DNA of 13,040 nucleotides from JBGSWC01 sp041752635 (GCA_041752635.1 JBGSWC010000422.1:1-13040), one strand, 5' to 3'; counted from the stretch's first letter, positions 1 through 7,672 are shown. Numbers and translations: made by a program. The notes: generated from the letters alone by a model not told the origin.

Positions 1-145
1 ACCGCCGCCACGCCCGACCCCAGAAAGACTTCACAACAATGCCAATCAATCCCGCCAACTCACACCGCCAGCCATGCTGGACGACTTGCCGCTGCGCGGA
101 GAAAAACACATTAATTCGTATTCGAGAACGCTTGTTTAAGGGCTA
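1..145. other. Left-edge stretch without a supported gene
   Basis: I see no convincing gene here. The three plus frames give short, proline- and charge-rich peptides that stop at 112-114, 137-139 and 143-145. A minus-strand frame stays open across most of the stretch, but it has no recognisable motif and is too short to judge. The hydrophobic membrane part of ComEC, which would be expected directly upstream of the next gene, is not encoded in any frame. Confidence 0.5.
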
Positions 146-970
146 GTGGGTTGTGTGCCTATCTTGGCGGCCGCGCTGTCGAAGCCCGCGGCGTTCAAGT
201 GTCACATGATCGATGTCGGCCAAGGGGCGTGTGTGGCGATCGAATCGCCCGCTGGTCGCGTGATGCTTTACGACGCGGGTTCGCTCGGCTCGCCTTACGC
301 AGCGACCGAGCGGATCGGCAATTTCCTTTGGTCGCGTGGGCACCGCCGTATCGACGCGATTGTCATCTCCCACGCCGACGTCGACCACTTCAACGCCGTG
401 CCGGGGCTGGTCGAACGGTTTGACGTGGGCGTCGTTTATGTATCGCCTCACATGTTTCGGCCCATCGATTCGCCGACGCTCGCACCGGCCCCAGCGGCGC
501 TCGAGAAGTTACTCGCCGACCGAGGCATTCCCGTGCGCGTCATCGAAATGGGCGATCGACTCGCGATCGACGAACACTCAACAGCCGAGGTGTTGCACCC
601 TGGACCGCTCGATATCGCCGGAGGCGACAACAGCCGCAGCGTGGTGCTGGGGGTCGAGTTCGCCGGAAAGCGAGTGCTACTTCCCGGCGATCTTGAATCG
701 CCCGGACTCGATGCGGTCATTGCCGACGAGCCGTATGATTGCGACGTGCTGCTCGCCCCCCACCACGGCAGCCGCCGCAGCGACCCGCCGGGCTTCGCCC
801 AGTGGAGCTCACCCGAGTGGGTCGTCATCTCCGGCAGCCAAGACCTGGGCATCGCCGAAGTGACTGACAGCTATAGTCAGCGTGGTGCCGAGGTGTTGAA
901 TACATCGGTCGATGGTTGCGTGTCGTTCGAGTTGAGTAGTGAGGGAGTTGAAGTCTCGACATTTCGATAA
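146..970 (+). CDS. ComEC C-terminal-type metallo-beta-lactamase-fold protein, stand-alone
   Basis: 274 residues from a GTG. It corresponds to the C-terminal metallo-beta-lactamase domain of the DNA-uptake protein ComEC/Rec2. Seen: IDVGQGACV at 22-30 (first strand), LYDAGS at 41-46, the metal motif SHADVDH at 75-81 (the H-x-D-x-D-H form usual in ComEC rather than H-x-H-x-D-H), NSRSVVL at 162-168, LLPGDLE at 178-184 and APHHGSR at 204-210. All predicted metal ligands look intact, so a hydrolase (in ComEC, proposed nuclease) activity is possible. ComEC is normally 700-800 residues with about ten membrane helices before this domain. Those are missing, and an in-frame stop lies at 137-139. The start is uncertain: GTG 146 has AAGGG only 3 bases upstream, while GTG 155 has it 12 bases upstream. 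It could be a separated ComEC domain, a remnant of a split comEC, or an independent enzyme. The fold call is sure; the role is not. Confidence 0.8.
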   Translation: MGCVPILAAALSKPAAFKCHMIDVGQGACVAIESPAGRVMLYDAGSLGSPYAATERIGNFLWSRGHRRIDAIVISHADVDHFNAVPGLVERFDVGVVYVSPHMFRPIDSPTLAPAPAALEKLLADRGIPVRVIEMGDRLAIDEHSTAEVLHPGPLDIAGGDNSRSVVLGVEFAGKRVLLPGDLESPGLDAVIADEPYDCDVLLAPHHGSRRSDPPGFAQWSSPEWVVISGSQDLGIAEVTDSYSQRGAEVLNTSVDGCVSFELSSEGVEVSTFR

Positions 971-994
971 GGTATGAAGGAGCGAGGATCACCA

Positions 995-1486
995 ATGTCC
1001 ATTAGTCACGAGCGTTTGTGGCAAGTCGTGACATCGCAGCACGAATTGCATGATTTCTCTATCCACGGACCAGACCATTGGCGGCGGGTGGAACGCAACG
1101 GGTTGCTGTTAGCAACGACGACAGGCGCCGATGTAGACATTGTTCGCCTGTTCGCACTATTCCACGACTCGCGCCGCATCGACGATGGATATGATGAGGG
1201 GCACGGCGCTCGTGGTGCGAAGTATGCCAAGACGCTGCGAAACAGCGAATTTGAAATCACGGATGCACAGGCCAATTTGCTTTACTATGCGTGTACCTGG
1301 CACACTGAAAGGTTGCATCATGACGACCCGACAATTGGCACCTGTTGGGACGCCGATAGGCTTGATCTAACACGAATCGGCGCTATTCCAGACGCGCGTT
1401 TTATGAGCACCGAGATTGGTCGCGAAGTCTGCCGATACGGCTCGGTTGAAAAGTATTTAGAGTTCGATCACAGGAGTGATGCGTAG
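995..1486 (+). CDS. Small HD-domain metal-dependent hydrolase
   Basis: 163 residues. It shows the HD phosphohydrolase pattern: H28 in GPDHWRRV, the H57-D58 doublet in LFALFHDSRR, H70 in DEGHGARGA, H103 in ACTWHTE, and a final aspartate in CWDADRLDL (D119/D121). HD proteins are metal-dependent phosphohydrolases acting on nucleotides, cyclic nucleotides or nucleic acids. The substrate cannot be read from this sequence. An upstream ATG at 974 is in frame, but ATG 995 is preferred because AAGGAG (977-982) and GAGG (984-987) lie just before it and the 974 start would bury them. It follows the ComEC-like gene by 24 bases on the same strand, so co-transcription is likely. Base composition is lower in G+C than the neighbours: 48-57% on five 60-base stretches counted by eye, against about 67-72% in the preceding gene. 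No membrane segment or signal peptide is seen. Confidence 0.75.
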   Translation: MSISHERLWQVVTSQHELHDFSIHGPDHWRRVERNGLLLATTTGADVDIVRLFALFHDSRRIDDGYDEGHGARGAKYAKTLRNSEFEITDAQANLLYYACTWHTERLHHDDPTIGTCWDADRLDLTRIGAIPDARFMSTEIGREVCRYGSVEKYLEFDHRSDA

Positions 1487-1500
1487 AAAAACGCTACCGC

Positions 1501-2112
1501 TCAGGGCAACTCCGCAAAATTCTTGAGCACCGCCAGCCCAACCCATTGGCTCTTCTCGGGGTGAAACTGTGTCGCGAACAGGTTGTCTTTGACAATGCTC
1601 GCGCAAATCGGGCCGCCGTAGTCGGTTGTTGCCGCGACGATCGACTCGTTGTTCGGCCTACAGTAGAAGCCGTGGACGAAATAGAAAAACTCGCCCTCTG
1701 GGACCCCCGCGAACAGCGGCGAGGGAGTGTGGTAGTCGAGCGAATTCCACCCCATGTGGGGCACCTTGAAGGAGCGGGGCAAGTCGAACCGCTCGACGCT
1801 ACCAGCGACAAGTCCCAGGCCTTCGTGCTCGCCATCTTCGTGGCTGACGTCGAAAAAAAGCTGCATGCCGAGGCAGATGCCGAGCGTTGGCTTGCCCGCA
1901 GCGATGCCCTCCTTGATCGGGCCGATTAACTCTCGCGAAGCGAGTCCCTTCATCGCGTCGCTGAACGCTCCCACGCCTGGCAAGATCAACTTGTCGGCAC
2001 GATCAATGTCGTTCGGGTCGCTAGTAATGACAGCTTCGGCATGTCCGACCTTTTCGAGCGCTTTCTGCACGCTCCGCAAGTTGCCCATGTCGTAGTCGAT
2101 GATGGCGATCAT
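1501..2112 (-). CDS. hisH: Imidazole glycerol phosphate synthase, glutamine amidotransferase subunit HisH
   Basis: 203 residues, the normal HisH length. HisH hydrolyses glutamine and passes ammonia to HisF, which makes imidazole glycerol phosphate and AICAR in histidine biosynthesis; the heterodimer is cytoplasmic. Seen: the N-terminus MIAIIDYDMGNLRSV typical of HisH; LPGVGAF at 44-50; the nucleophile elbow GICLGMQ with C80; YFVHGFYC at 144-151; and the triad partners H184 and E186 in FHPEKSQ. The frame stays open 33 codons further upstream, but ATG 2112 gives the canonical N-terminus. No Shine-Dalgarno sequence is visible before it. The gene is convergent with the HD gene (14 bases between stops) and divergent from the exported-protein cluster. 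HisF and other his genes are not adjacent, so the histidine pathway is apparently dispersed here. Identification is very secure. Confidence 0.97.
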   Translation of the reverse strand: MIAIIDYDMGNLRSVQKALEKVGHAEAVITSDPNDIDRADKLILPGVGAFSDAMKGLASRELIGPIKEGIAAGKPTLGICLGMQLFFDVSHEDGEHEGLGLVAGSVERFDLPRSFKVPHMGWNSLDYHTPSPLFAGVPEGEFFYFVHGFYCRPNNESIVAATTDYGGPICASIVKDNLFATQFHPEKSQWVGLAVLKNFAELP

Positions 2113-2283
2113 GGCAGTAAGATGCACAAAGGAGGCGACGGTCGACGACTTCCGGTTCCGGCAAAAGACCACTGTGGATGTAGGGACAATGCCAGTTAGT
2201 CGACACGCCACGACAGTCTTTTCAGTGCATTGAGAATAACTGCACAGCGGAGTAGTTCAAGGCTCCAGCAGTTGTCGCCAACT

Positions 2284-2315
2284 GCGTCGGATGTGCCGAA
2301 TGTCGCGTCCGACGC
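2284..2315. promoter_or_regulatory. Inverted repeat upstream of the cluster promoter (candidate operator)
   Basis: An 8-base perfect inverted repeat: GCGTCGGA at 2284-2291 and TCCGACGC at 2308-2315, with a 16-base spacer. It lies about 25 bases upstream of the extended -10 element, in the divergent region between hisH and the exported-protein cluster. The position suits a regulator binding site. It does not follow a gene end on either strand, so a terminator role is unlikely. Chance is possible in GC-rich DNA. Confidence 0.3.
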
Positions 2316-2337
2316 TACTACGGCAGGTCGCTGGGGT

Positions 2338-2346
2338 TGGTATAAT
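2338..2346 (+). promoter_or_regulatory. Extended -10 promoter of the four-gene exported-protein cluster
   Basis: TGG followed by a perfect TATAAT (2341-2346) forms an extended -10 (TGN-TATAAT) of the housekeeping sigma factor. The bases 16-18 upstream give no good -35 hexamer, which is typical of extended -10 promoters. Transcription would start near 2353, about 38 bases before ATG 2391. It probably drives 2391-7672, since no gap in the cluster is large enough for a second obvious promoter. Confidence 0.6.
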
Positions 2347-2390
2347 GCGGACACCACAGAGACATACTCCAATACATTCGAGTTCACCCA

Positions 2391-3275
2391 ATGCACGCAA
2401 TTTTACGCAGCTTTGCGATCGCCCTGTTACTCGCGCCTTTCGCGATTGCTGACGAGCCGATTTTCTCGGGGCCTCAGGTTGGCGAAGAGTTAATGTCATT
2501 CGAGGCACAGCCGGCCTTCGGCCAAGCTGAAAAGGTCGACGTTCTTGAAGGGACCGCCGAGTCACCCTTGCTGCTGGTGTTTGTTCATCAAGTAACGCGG
2601 CCGTCGATTGGACTTACGAGATTGCTAATCGATTTTGCAGCAACGAAAGAGAAAGTTGGACTTAAATCACGATTGGTCTTCCTTACCGACGACCCGGTTG
2701 AAACCACCGCCTTCTTGCAGCGGGCGCGACGGGCGTTGCCCCAAGGAGTCTCGCCGCTGATTTCGACCGAGGGCATCGAGGGGCCGGGGGCTTATGGGCT
2801 GAATCGAAAAATGACGTTGACCGTGCTGGTCGCTTCGAAAGGGGTTGTGACAGCCAACTTCCCACTCGTACAGCCCAGCATCCAAGCCGATGCTCCCAAG
2901 ATTGGACACGAGATCGTCAAAGCACTTGGTGGCAGCGAAGCGCCCCCGTTGAAAGAGATGGGCTACGAAGAGCCCCGCATGGCGATGCGGCGGGGCGAAC
3001 AACAACCCGAGCTCGACGCCCAATATCGCCAACTGATGGCTCCCGTCATTCAGAAGAACGCCACCCCCGACGAGGTCGCCAAGGCGGCAGCCGAAGTCGA
3101 AGCCATGGCGGCGAAGAACCCTGCGTTCCGGCAGCGTGTTTACAACGCGTCGCGGATGATCAGCGAGGGACCGCGACTCGGCGACTACGGCACCGGCGAG
3201 GCACAAGCGTATCTCAAAAAGTGGGCGAAGGAACTTGGTCCCGTTGCCGAAGACTCAGCGGCAAAAGACGAGTAG
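2391..3275 (+). CDS. Exported thioredoxin-like protein without cysteines
   Basis: 294 residues. A Sec signal peptide is visible (ILRSFAIALLLAPFAIA, cleavage after A20). Residues about 30-175 look like a thioredoxin/redoxin fold: the strand LLLVFVHQVTRPSIG at 60-74 sits where TlpA/AhpC-like proteins carry the active-site cysteines, followed by a helix, the strand LVFLTDD at 95-101, YGLNRKMTLTVLV at 135-147 and a final strand. The protein has no cysteine at all, and the usual cis-proline position also lacks proline, so classical thiol-disulfide chemistry is ruled out. The C-terminal third (about 185-294) is charged and probably helical, with no known motif. It starts 38 bases after the predicted transcription start and ends 2 bases before the next ATG, so it is the first gene of the operon. 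A degenerate binding or scaffold role is inference. The fold call is moderately sure; the function is unknown. Confidence 0.7.
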   Translation: MHAILRSFAIALLLAPFAIADEPIFSGPQVGEELMSFEAQPAFGQAEKVDVLEGTAESPLLLVFVHQVTRPSIGLTRLLIDFAATKEKVGLKSRLVFLTDDPVETTAFLQRARRALPQGVSPLISTEGIEGPGAYGLNRKMTLTVLVASKGVVTANFPLVQPSIQADAPKIGHEIVKALGGSEAPPLKEMGYEEPRMAMRRGEQQPELDAQYRQLMAPVIQKNATPDEVAKAAAEVEAMAAKNPAFRQRVYNASRMISEGPRLGDYGTGEAQAYLKKWAKELGPVAEDSAAKDE

Positions 3276-3277
3276 TC

Positions 3278-5395
3278 ATGCGATACGTCCACACACTCGT
3301 CGCCATTTGTTTGCTATCGGCCTTCGCTAGCGCGGGCGACGGTATTGATTTCGATACCGACGTTGTGCCGCTGTTGTCGAAGGCTGGCTGTAACGCCGCC
3401 AGTTGCCACGGCAGCTCGGCCGGTCAAGCCGGCTTTCGCTTGTCGCTCTTCGGCGGCGATCCCGAGTTCGACTACCGCTCGATTGTCAATGAACTCGAAG
3501 GTCGCCGGCTCAACTACGTCACGCCTCGTGCGAGCTTGTTGCTCGCCAAGCCCACCGGACAGCTCGCGCATGGCGGCGGCGAATTACTCGACGTCGACGG
3601 TGACGCCACACGAGTGATTTCGGAGTGGATTGCGTCAGGCGCGCGTCGACAACAACTGCGGCAACTCGATCGGCTGGTCGTGAGTCCCGCTTCGTTTGCC
3701 GCTACGTCGATTCCAACCAAATTCAAGATCACCGTCCTCGCGCACTTCAGCGATGGTACGCAGCGCGACGTTTCGAGCACGGCCGTCTATGTCAGCCAGA
3801 ACGACGACGCACTCGCTGTCGATGCCGATGGAATCGTGACGGTGCACCGGCCGGGTCAACACTCCGCCACCATCCGCTTCGGCGACCAAGTGACGACCCT
3901 ATTGACCACCTCGCCCATCGGCTCGTCGACGCAGGAACTGGCTGACATGGCTCGCGAGAATTGGATCGACGATCAGATCAATGCCAAGCTGGTCGCTCTG
4001 CGGCTCACGCCTGCCCCTAGTTGTAGCGATGCCGAGTTCATCAGGCGACTGTCGCTCGACCTGACCGGCCGGCTTCCGTCGCCGGAGTTCGTCGCGCGTT
4101 TTCTCCGCGATGAGAGTCGTGTCAAGCGATCCGCGGTCATCGACGAGCTACTCGCGTCGGACGAGTTCACCAGCTATTGGACGCACCTCCTGGCGACACA
4201 ACTGCGCGTGCAAAAGCCGGGCACCGACACCCGAGCGGCGGAGGCCATGTATGCTTGGCTACGAGAGCAGGTCGCCAGCGATATCGGCTGGGACGAAATT
4301 GCCCGACGACTCGTGCTCTCCGAAGGCGACACACACGAGACCGGGGCGGCGACCGTCCATCGCTTCTTCGCAACAGCGCGCGACGAAGCCGAGTACATGA
4401 GCGAAGTGCTGCTGGGAGTGCGCCTGCGTTGCGCGAACTGCCACAACCACCCGCTCGACCGCTGGACACAGGACGACTACCACGGATTCGCGGCACTGTT
4501 TGTGGGAATCGAACGAGGCCAAATTGTTAAGTCGACGGGGCGCGGTGAAATCACCCACCCACGCACCGGCGAAGCCGCTGTGCCCCGGATTCCGGGCGAT
4601 CGATTCTTGCCCCTTTCGACGGACAATCGACAAGAATTCGCCGATTGGCTGACCACACTAGAAAACCCCTACTTCGCCCGCGCCATGGCGGGCCGGGTTT
4701 GGGAGTCGCTGATGGGCCGAGGTCTTGTGAGTCCCGTCGACGATTTACGTGCGACGAATCCCCCCTCGCATCGAGAGTTACTCGACCGCTTGGCAGGATC
4801 GTTCGCCGAGAACAACTATAAACTGCGTCCGCTGATTCGGATCGTCTGCAACTCGGCCGCTTACAACCGCAGCAGCACGCCCGTCGAAGGAGCGCCGAAC
4901 GACGATCGATTCTATTCCCACGCGCTTTCGAAGCAGCTTTCGGCCGAGGTGCTGGCCGACGCCATCGCCGATGTGACTGGTGTCGCCGACAACTACGAAG
5001 GCGTTCGCAGAGCGATCGACGTTGTTGATCGGACCGCCTCGGCACCCAAGTTGCAATCACTTGGGCAGTGCCTGCCGGGCGAAGGCTGTTCGACAAGTGA
5101 ATCGACCGAGCGAGGCATTGCGGCCCAACTGCACCTCATGAATGGAGACCTTGTTAACGCGAAAATTAGCGACCCTAGTGGGCGGCTGCGGAGGCTCACC
5201 GACCTCGATGCATCGACGGCCGAGATCGTCATCGAATTCTATCTGCTTGCGTTAAGCCGACCACCGACCGATGATGAACTCACCGGCTGGGTCGATCGCA
5301 TCGGTGCGTCGGATAATCACCGTGCGCGAATCGATCGCCTCGAAGACTTTCTCTGGGCTCTCTTGAACTGCGATGAATTCACGACAAACAACTAG
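3278..5395 (+). CDS. Exported cytochrome-like / Ig-like / DUF1549-DUF1553 protein
   Basis: 705 residues from ATG 3278, chosen because it gives a clean signal peptide (YVHTLVAICLLSAFASA) and starts 2 bases after the previous stop. Domains in order: a planctomycete cytochrome c-like region at about 22-125 with C38-N-A-A-S-C43-H44, a CX4CH rather than CXXCH heme motif; a bacterial Ig-like (BIG2-type) domain at about 129-210; DUF1549 at about 228-407 with a second heme-like motif C385-A-N-C388-H389 followed by NHPLDRWTQDDYHGF; and DUF1553 at about 463-690, beginning NPYFARAMAGRVWE. This architecture is typical of large planctomycete families whose biochemical role is unproven. Polysaccharide or sulfated-glycan breakdown has been suggested from context. 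The DUF1501 partner follows with a 23-base overlap, a standard pairing. Heme attachment at either site is inference. Family assignment is secure. Confidence 0.93.
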   Translation: MRYVHTLVAICLLSAFASAGDGIDFDTDVVPLLSKAGCNAASCHGSSAGQAGFRLSLFGGDPEFDYRSIVNELEGRRLNYVTPRASLLLAKPTGQLAHGGGELLDVDGDATRVISEWIASGARRQQLRQLDRLVVSPASFAATSIPTKFKITVLAHFSDGTQRDVSSTAVYVSQNDDALAVDADGIVTVHRPGQHSATIRFGDQVTTLLTTSPIGSSTQELADMARENWIDDQINAKLVALRLTPAPSCSDAEFIRRLSLDLTGRLPSPEFVARFLRDESRVKRSAVIDELLASDEFTSYWTHLLATQLRVQKPGTDTRAAEAMYAWLREQVASDIGWDEIARRLVLSEGDTHETGAATVHRFFATARDEAEYMSEVLLGVRLRCANCHNHPLDRWTQDDYHGFAALFVGIERGQIVKSTGRGEITHPRTGEAAVPRIPGDRFLPLSTDNRQEFADWLTTLENPYFARAMAGRVWESLMGRGLVSPVDDLRATNPPSHRELLDRLAGSFAENNYKLRPLIRIVCNSAAYNRSSTPVEGAPNDDRFYSHALSKQLSAEVLADAIADVTGVADNYEGVRRAIDVVDRTASAPKLQSLGQCLPGEGCSTSESTERGIAAQLHLMNGDLVNAKISDPSGRLRRLTDLDASTAEIVIEFYLLALSRPPTDDELTGWVDRIGASDNHRARIDRLEDFLWALLNCDEFTTNN

Positions 5396-6719
5396 CCGAC
5401 GACACCTCGCCGCGCATCAAGCACTCGGTCGACGCGACTTCTTGCAAGTCGGTGGGCTCACAGCTCTTGGGCTCGGCCTCGGCAGTCTCGTTCGCAGGGC
5501 AGACGCCGCCACTCCAGCAGCCCGCGCCAAGTCGTGCATTCTGATTTGGCTCGACGGCGGCCCAAGCCATCTCGAAACGCTCGATCCAAAACCCCAAGCG
5601 ACCAAGGAAGTGCGTGGACCGTTCGGCGCGATTTCGACGTCGGTGCCGGGCATCGAGATCAGCGAACTGATGCCGCGTACGGCCGCCTCGATGCAGCACA
5701 CGGCCATCATTCGCTCGATGACGTCGCCACTGGGCGAGCACAATTTTGGCACACACTATTTAATGACAGGATACAAACCGACTCCCGCGTTGAATTATCC
5801 GGCGATTGGCTCGGTCGTCTCGCACCTGCATCGCCGGGTGGGCGAGATTCCGTCGCACGTGGCGATACCCGACCTGCGTGTGGGCGGCGGCACGTTTGTC
5901 GCACCCGGCTATTTGCCATCGAGCGTGGCTCCGTTTGAAGTCGGCGGTGACCCGGCCAACGCGAACTTTCGCGTCCGCGATCTCGATCCGTTTCCCGGCA
6001 TCGTCGACGAGCGACTCGCACGCCGCCGGAGTTATTTGCAAATGCTCAATGGCGTCGAAGAGGCGGCGCAAGTGAGCCAGCCTGGCGATGCATCGTTTGA
6101 GCAGGCCTATCGATTGATGACCTCGCCCGCAGCGAAGCGGGCCTTTGATCTCTCGGCCGAGAGCGACGCCACCCGCCATCGCTACGGCGGCAAGTCGATT
6201 GGTCAATGCTGTTTGCTCACCCGCCGGTTGGTCGAGGCGGGCGTGCCGTTCGTGACTGTCAACAATCGAGGTTGGGATACTCACAACGATCTCGTCACCC
6301 GACTCAAAGATGGTTACACCGGCGCGAACATACCGGTCGGACTGGTGCCATCGCTCGACATGGCTTACTCGGCATTGATCACAGATTTGCGCGAACGCGG
6401 ATTGCTTGATGACACACTGGTCGTTGTGATGGGCGAGTTCGGCCGCACGCCAAAGCTCAATACACAGTCGGGTCGCGACCATTGGCCGCGGGTGTTTAGC
6501 GTGATGCTCGCCGGTGGTGGTGTACCGGGGGGCCAAGTGATTGGTGCCAGCGACGAGCGCGGCGAAAGCCCCGCCGACCGACCGGTCACACCGGCCGACT
6601 TGGCCGCGACAATTTATCAATTGCTCGGCATCGACCCAGCGACAACTCTCTACACGGGCGATGGTCGGCCAGTGAGCGTCAGCAGCGACGGCACACCGGT
6701 AAGCGAGCTCTTGGCATGA
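5373..6719 (+). CDS. Tat-exported DUF1501 protein (alkaline phosphatase/sulfatase-like fold)
   Basis: 448 residues. The N-terminus has a twin-arginine signal, GRRDFLQVGGLTALGLGLG at 19-37, ending RRADA with probable cleavage after A45. The body is DUF1501: LIWLDGGPSHLETLDPKP from residue 57, IRSMTSPLGEHNFGTHYLMTG in the first third, NRGWDTHND in the middle, and MGEFGRTPKLN (from 353) with GRDHWP (367-372) near the end. DUF1501 belongs to the alkaline phosphatase/sulfatase superfamily. The D, H and E residues in these motifs are probably metal ligands, but the substrate is unknown. Tat export suggests that it folds, perhaps with its metal, before crossing the membrane. The start overlaps the previous gene by 23 bases, and the end overlaps the next by ATGA, indicating translational coupling. 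DUF1549/DUF1553 plus DUF1501 is a recurrent planctomycete gene pair, so the two probably act on the same substrate or form a complex. Confidence 0.93.
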   Translation: MNSRQTTSRRHLAAHQALGRRDFLQVGGLTALGLGLGSLVRRADAATPAARAKSCILIWLDGGPSHLETLDPKPQATKEVRGPFGAISTSVPGIEISELMPRTAASMQHTAIIRSMTSPLGEHNFGTHYLMTGYKPTPALNYPAIGSVVSHLHRRVGEIPSHVAIPDLRVGGGTFVAPGYLPSSVAPFEVGGDPANANFRVRDLDPFPGIVDERLARRRSYLQMLNGVEEAAQVSQPGDASFEQAYRLMTSPAAKRAFDLSAESDATRHRYGGKSIGQCCLLTRRLVEAGVPFVTVNNRGWDTHNDLVTRLKDGYTGANIPVGLVPSLDMAYSALITDLRERGLLDDTLVVVMGEFGRTPKLNTQSGRDHWPRVFSVMLAGGGVPGGQVIGASDERGESPADRPVTPADLAATIYQLLGIDPATTLYTGDGRPVSVSSDGTPVSELLA

Positions 6720-7672
6720 TTCGGCTCGCGGTGCTGATCATCTTAGTTGCCGCTTGGCTTGGTAGCTGCCACGCTCAACCCCCGGTCACGGCGCTTGCGT
6801 TCGCTCCCGACGGCGCGACCATTGTGTCAGGATCGCAGGCCGGCATCGAGGTCGCGACTTGGCCCGCCCTTGAAGCGCCCGCCCTTGCAGCGACAACACA
6901 TCATGAAATTGGGATCACACACATTCACGAGCTAAAGTTCTCGCCCGATGGCGAGCGACTGCTCGTCGTTGGCGGTGCGGCCGGCGAATATGGCGAGTGC
7001 AAACTTGTTTCTTGGCCCGCCCTCGAAACGATCGCCACCAAAATCGCGCATGGTGATGTCATTCACTCAGCCGCTTGGCTCGCCGCCGATCGATTCGTCA
7101 CCGGTGCCGCCGACAATCGGTTGATCGAATGGCGCGTCGCCGACGGTGGCATCGAGCCAATGCAATCGATCGAGGGACATTCGCGGCGCGTGTTGTGCGT
7201 CGAGGCCATGACAAAGTCGAACCTTGTGGTGTCGGCCGGAGTCGACCAAGTGTTGCGAGTCTGGGACACGCAAGGTCACCAAATTGCTGAACAGCCGCTG
7301 AGAAATCTCGACAACCACACCGGGACCGTGTGCGATCTTGCGTTGCGGCCCGGTGATCGCGGACTCCCTTACCTGGCGTCGGCCAGCGTCGACAAAACAG
7401 TCCGACTGTGGCAACCATCGATCGGCCGCCTCGTGCGTTTCGCCCGTGTGCCGGTCGAACCGACTTCGCTCGCCTGGAGCCACGACGGCGACCAACTCGC
7501 CGTGGGTTGTGTCGATGGAAAACTCCGCATTGTCGACCCCGACTCCGTCGAGATCACTCAAGAAATCGATGCCACCTGCGGCTGGATATTTGAAGTCGCC
7601 GCCGCCACCGATGGCAGCTTTGCCGTCGGCGGGGCGACTGGGGCCATCAAGCGAATCATCACCGCTCCCTAG
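6716..7672 (+). CDS. Exported WD40-repeat beta-propeller protein
   Basis: 318 residues. The N-terminus IRLAVLIILVAAWLGSC is a signal sequence. It can be read as a lipoprotein signal (lipobox LGSC, C18) or as a Sec signal cut after CHA at 20. Seven WD40-like units follow, for example VTALAFAPDGATIVSGS, IHELKFSPDGERLLVVGG, RFVTGAADNRLIEW, LVVSAGVDQVLRVWD, YLASASVDKTVRLW, QLAVGCVDGKLRIVD and the final FAVGGATGAIKRI. The units fit one seven-bladed propeller, with almost nothing left over but the signal. WD40 propellers are protein-interaction platforms with no catalysis of their own. Its ATGA overlap with the DUF1501 gene points to a scaffold or substrate-recognition partner of the DUF1549/DUF1553 and DUF1501 proteins. 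A 12-base palindrome (7669-7680) covers the stop codon. Confidence 0.9.
   Translation: MIRLAVLIILVAAWLGSCHAQPPVTALAFAPDGATIVSGSQAGIEVATWPALEAPALAATTHHEIGITHIHELKFSPDGERLLVVGGAAGEYGECKLVSWPALETIATKIAHGDVIHSAAWLAADRFVTGAADNRLIEWRVADGGIEPMQSIEGHSRRVLCVEAMTKSNLVVSAGVDQVLRVWDTQGHQIAEQPLRNLDNHTGTVCDLALRPGDRGLPYLASASVDKTVRLWQPSIGRLVRFARVPVEPTSLAWSHDGDQLAVGCVDGKLRIVDPDSVEITQEIDATCGWIFEVAAATDGSFAVGGATGAIKRIITAP

Noticed and set aside
1..140. Open minus-strand frame with a hydrophobic stretch
   Set aside because: Too short, cut by the window edge, and without family features; cannot be told from chance.
2128..2135. AAAGGAGG, a perfect Shine-Dalgarno-like string on the plus strand
   Set aside because: No start codon with an open frame follows at a suitable distance, and it lies in the hisH leader on the other strand.
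4551..5096. Open minus-strand frame of 181 codons inside the DUF1549/DUF1553 gene
   Set aside because: It is an arginine/serine-rich shadow of a conserved gene, with no recognisable motif.
5760..6620. Open minus-strand frame of 286 codons inside the DUF1501 gene
   Set aside because: It lies wholly opposite a secure gene with conserved motifs; the frame is open because of GC-rich codon bias, and its product shows no domain.
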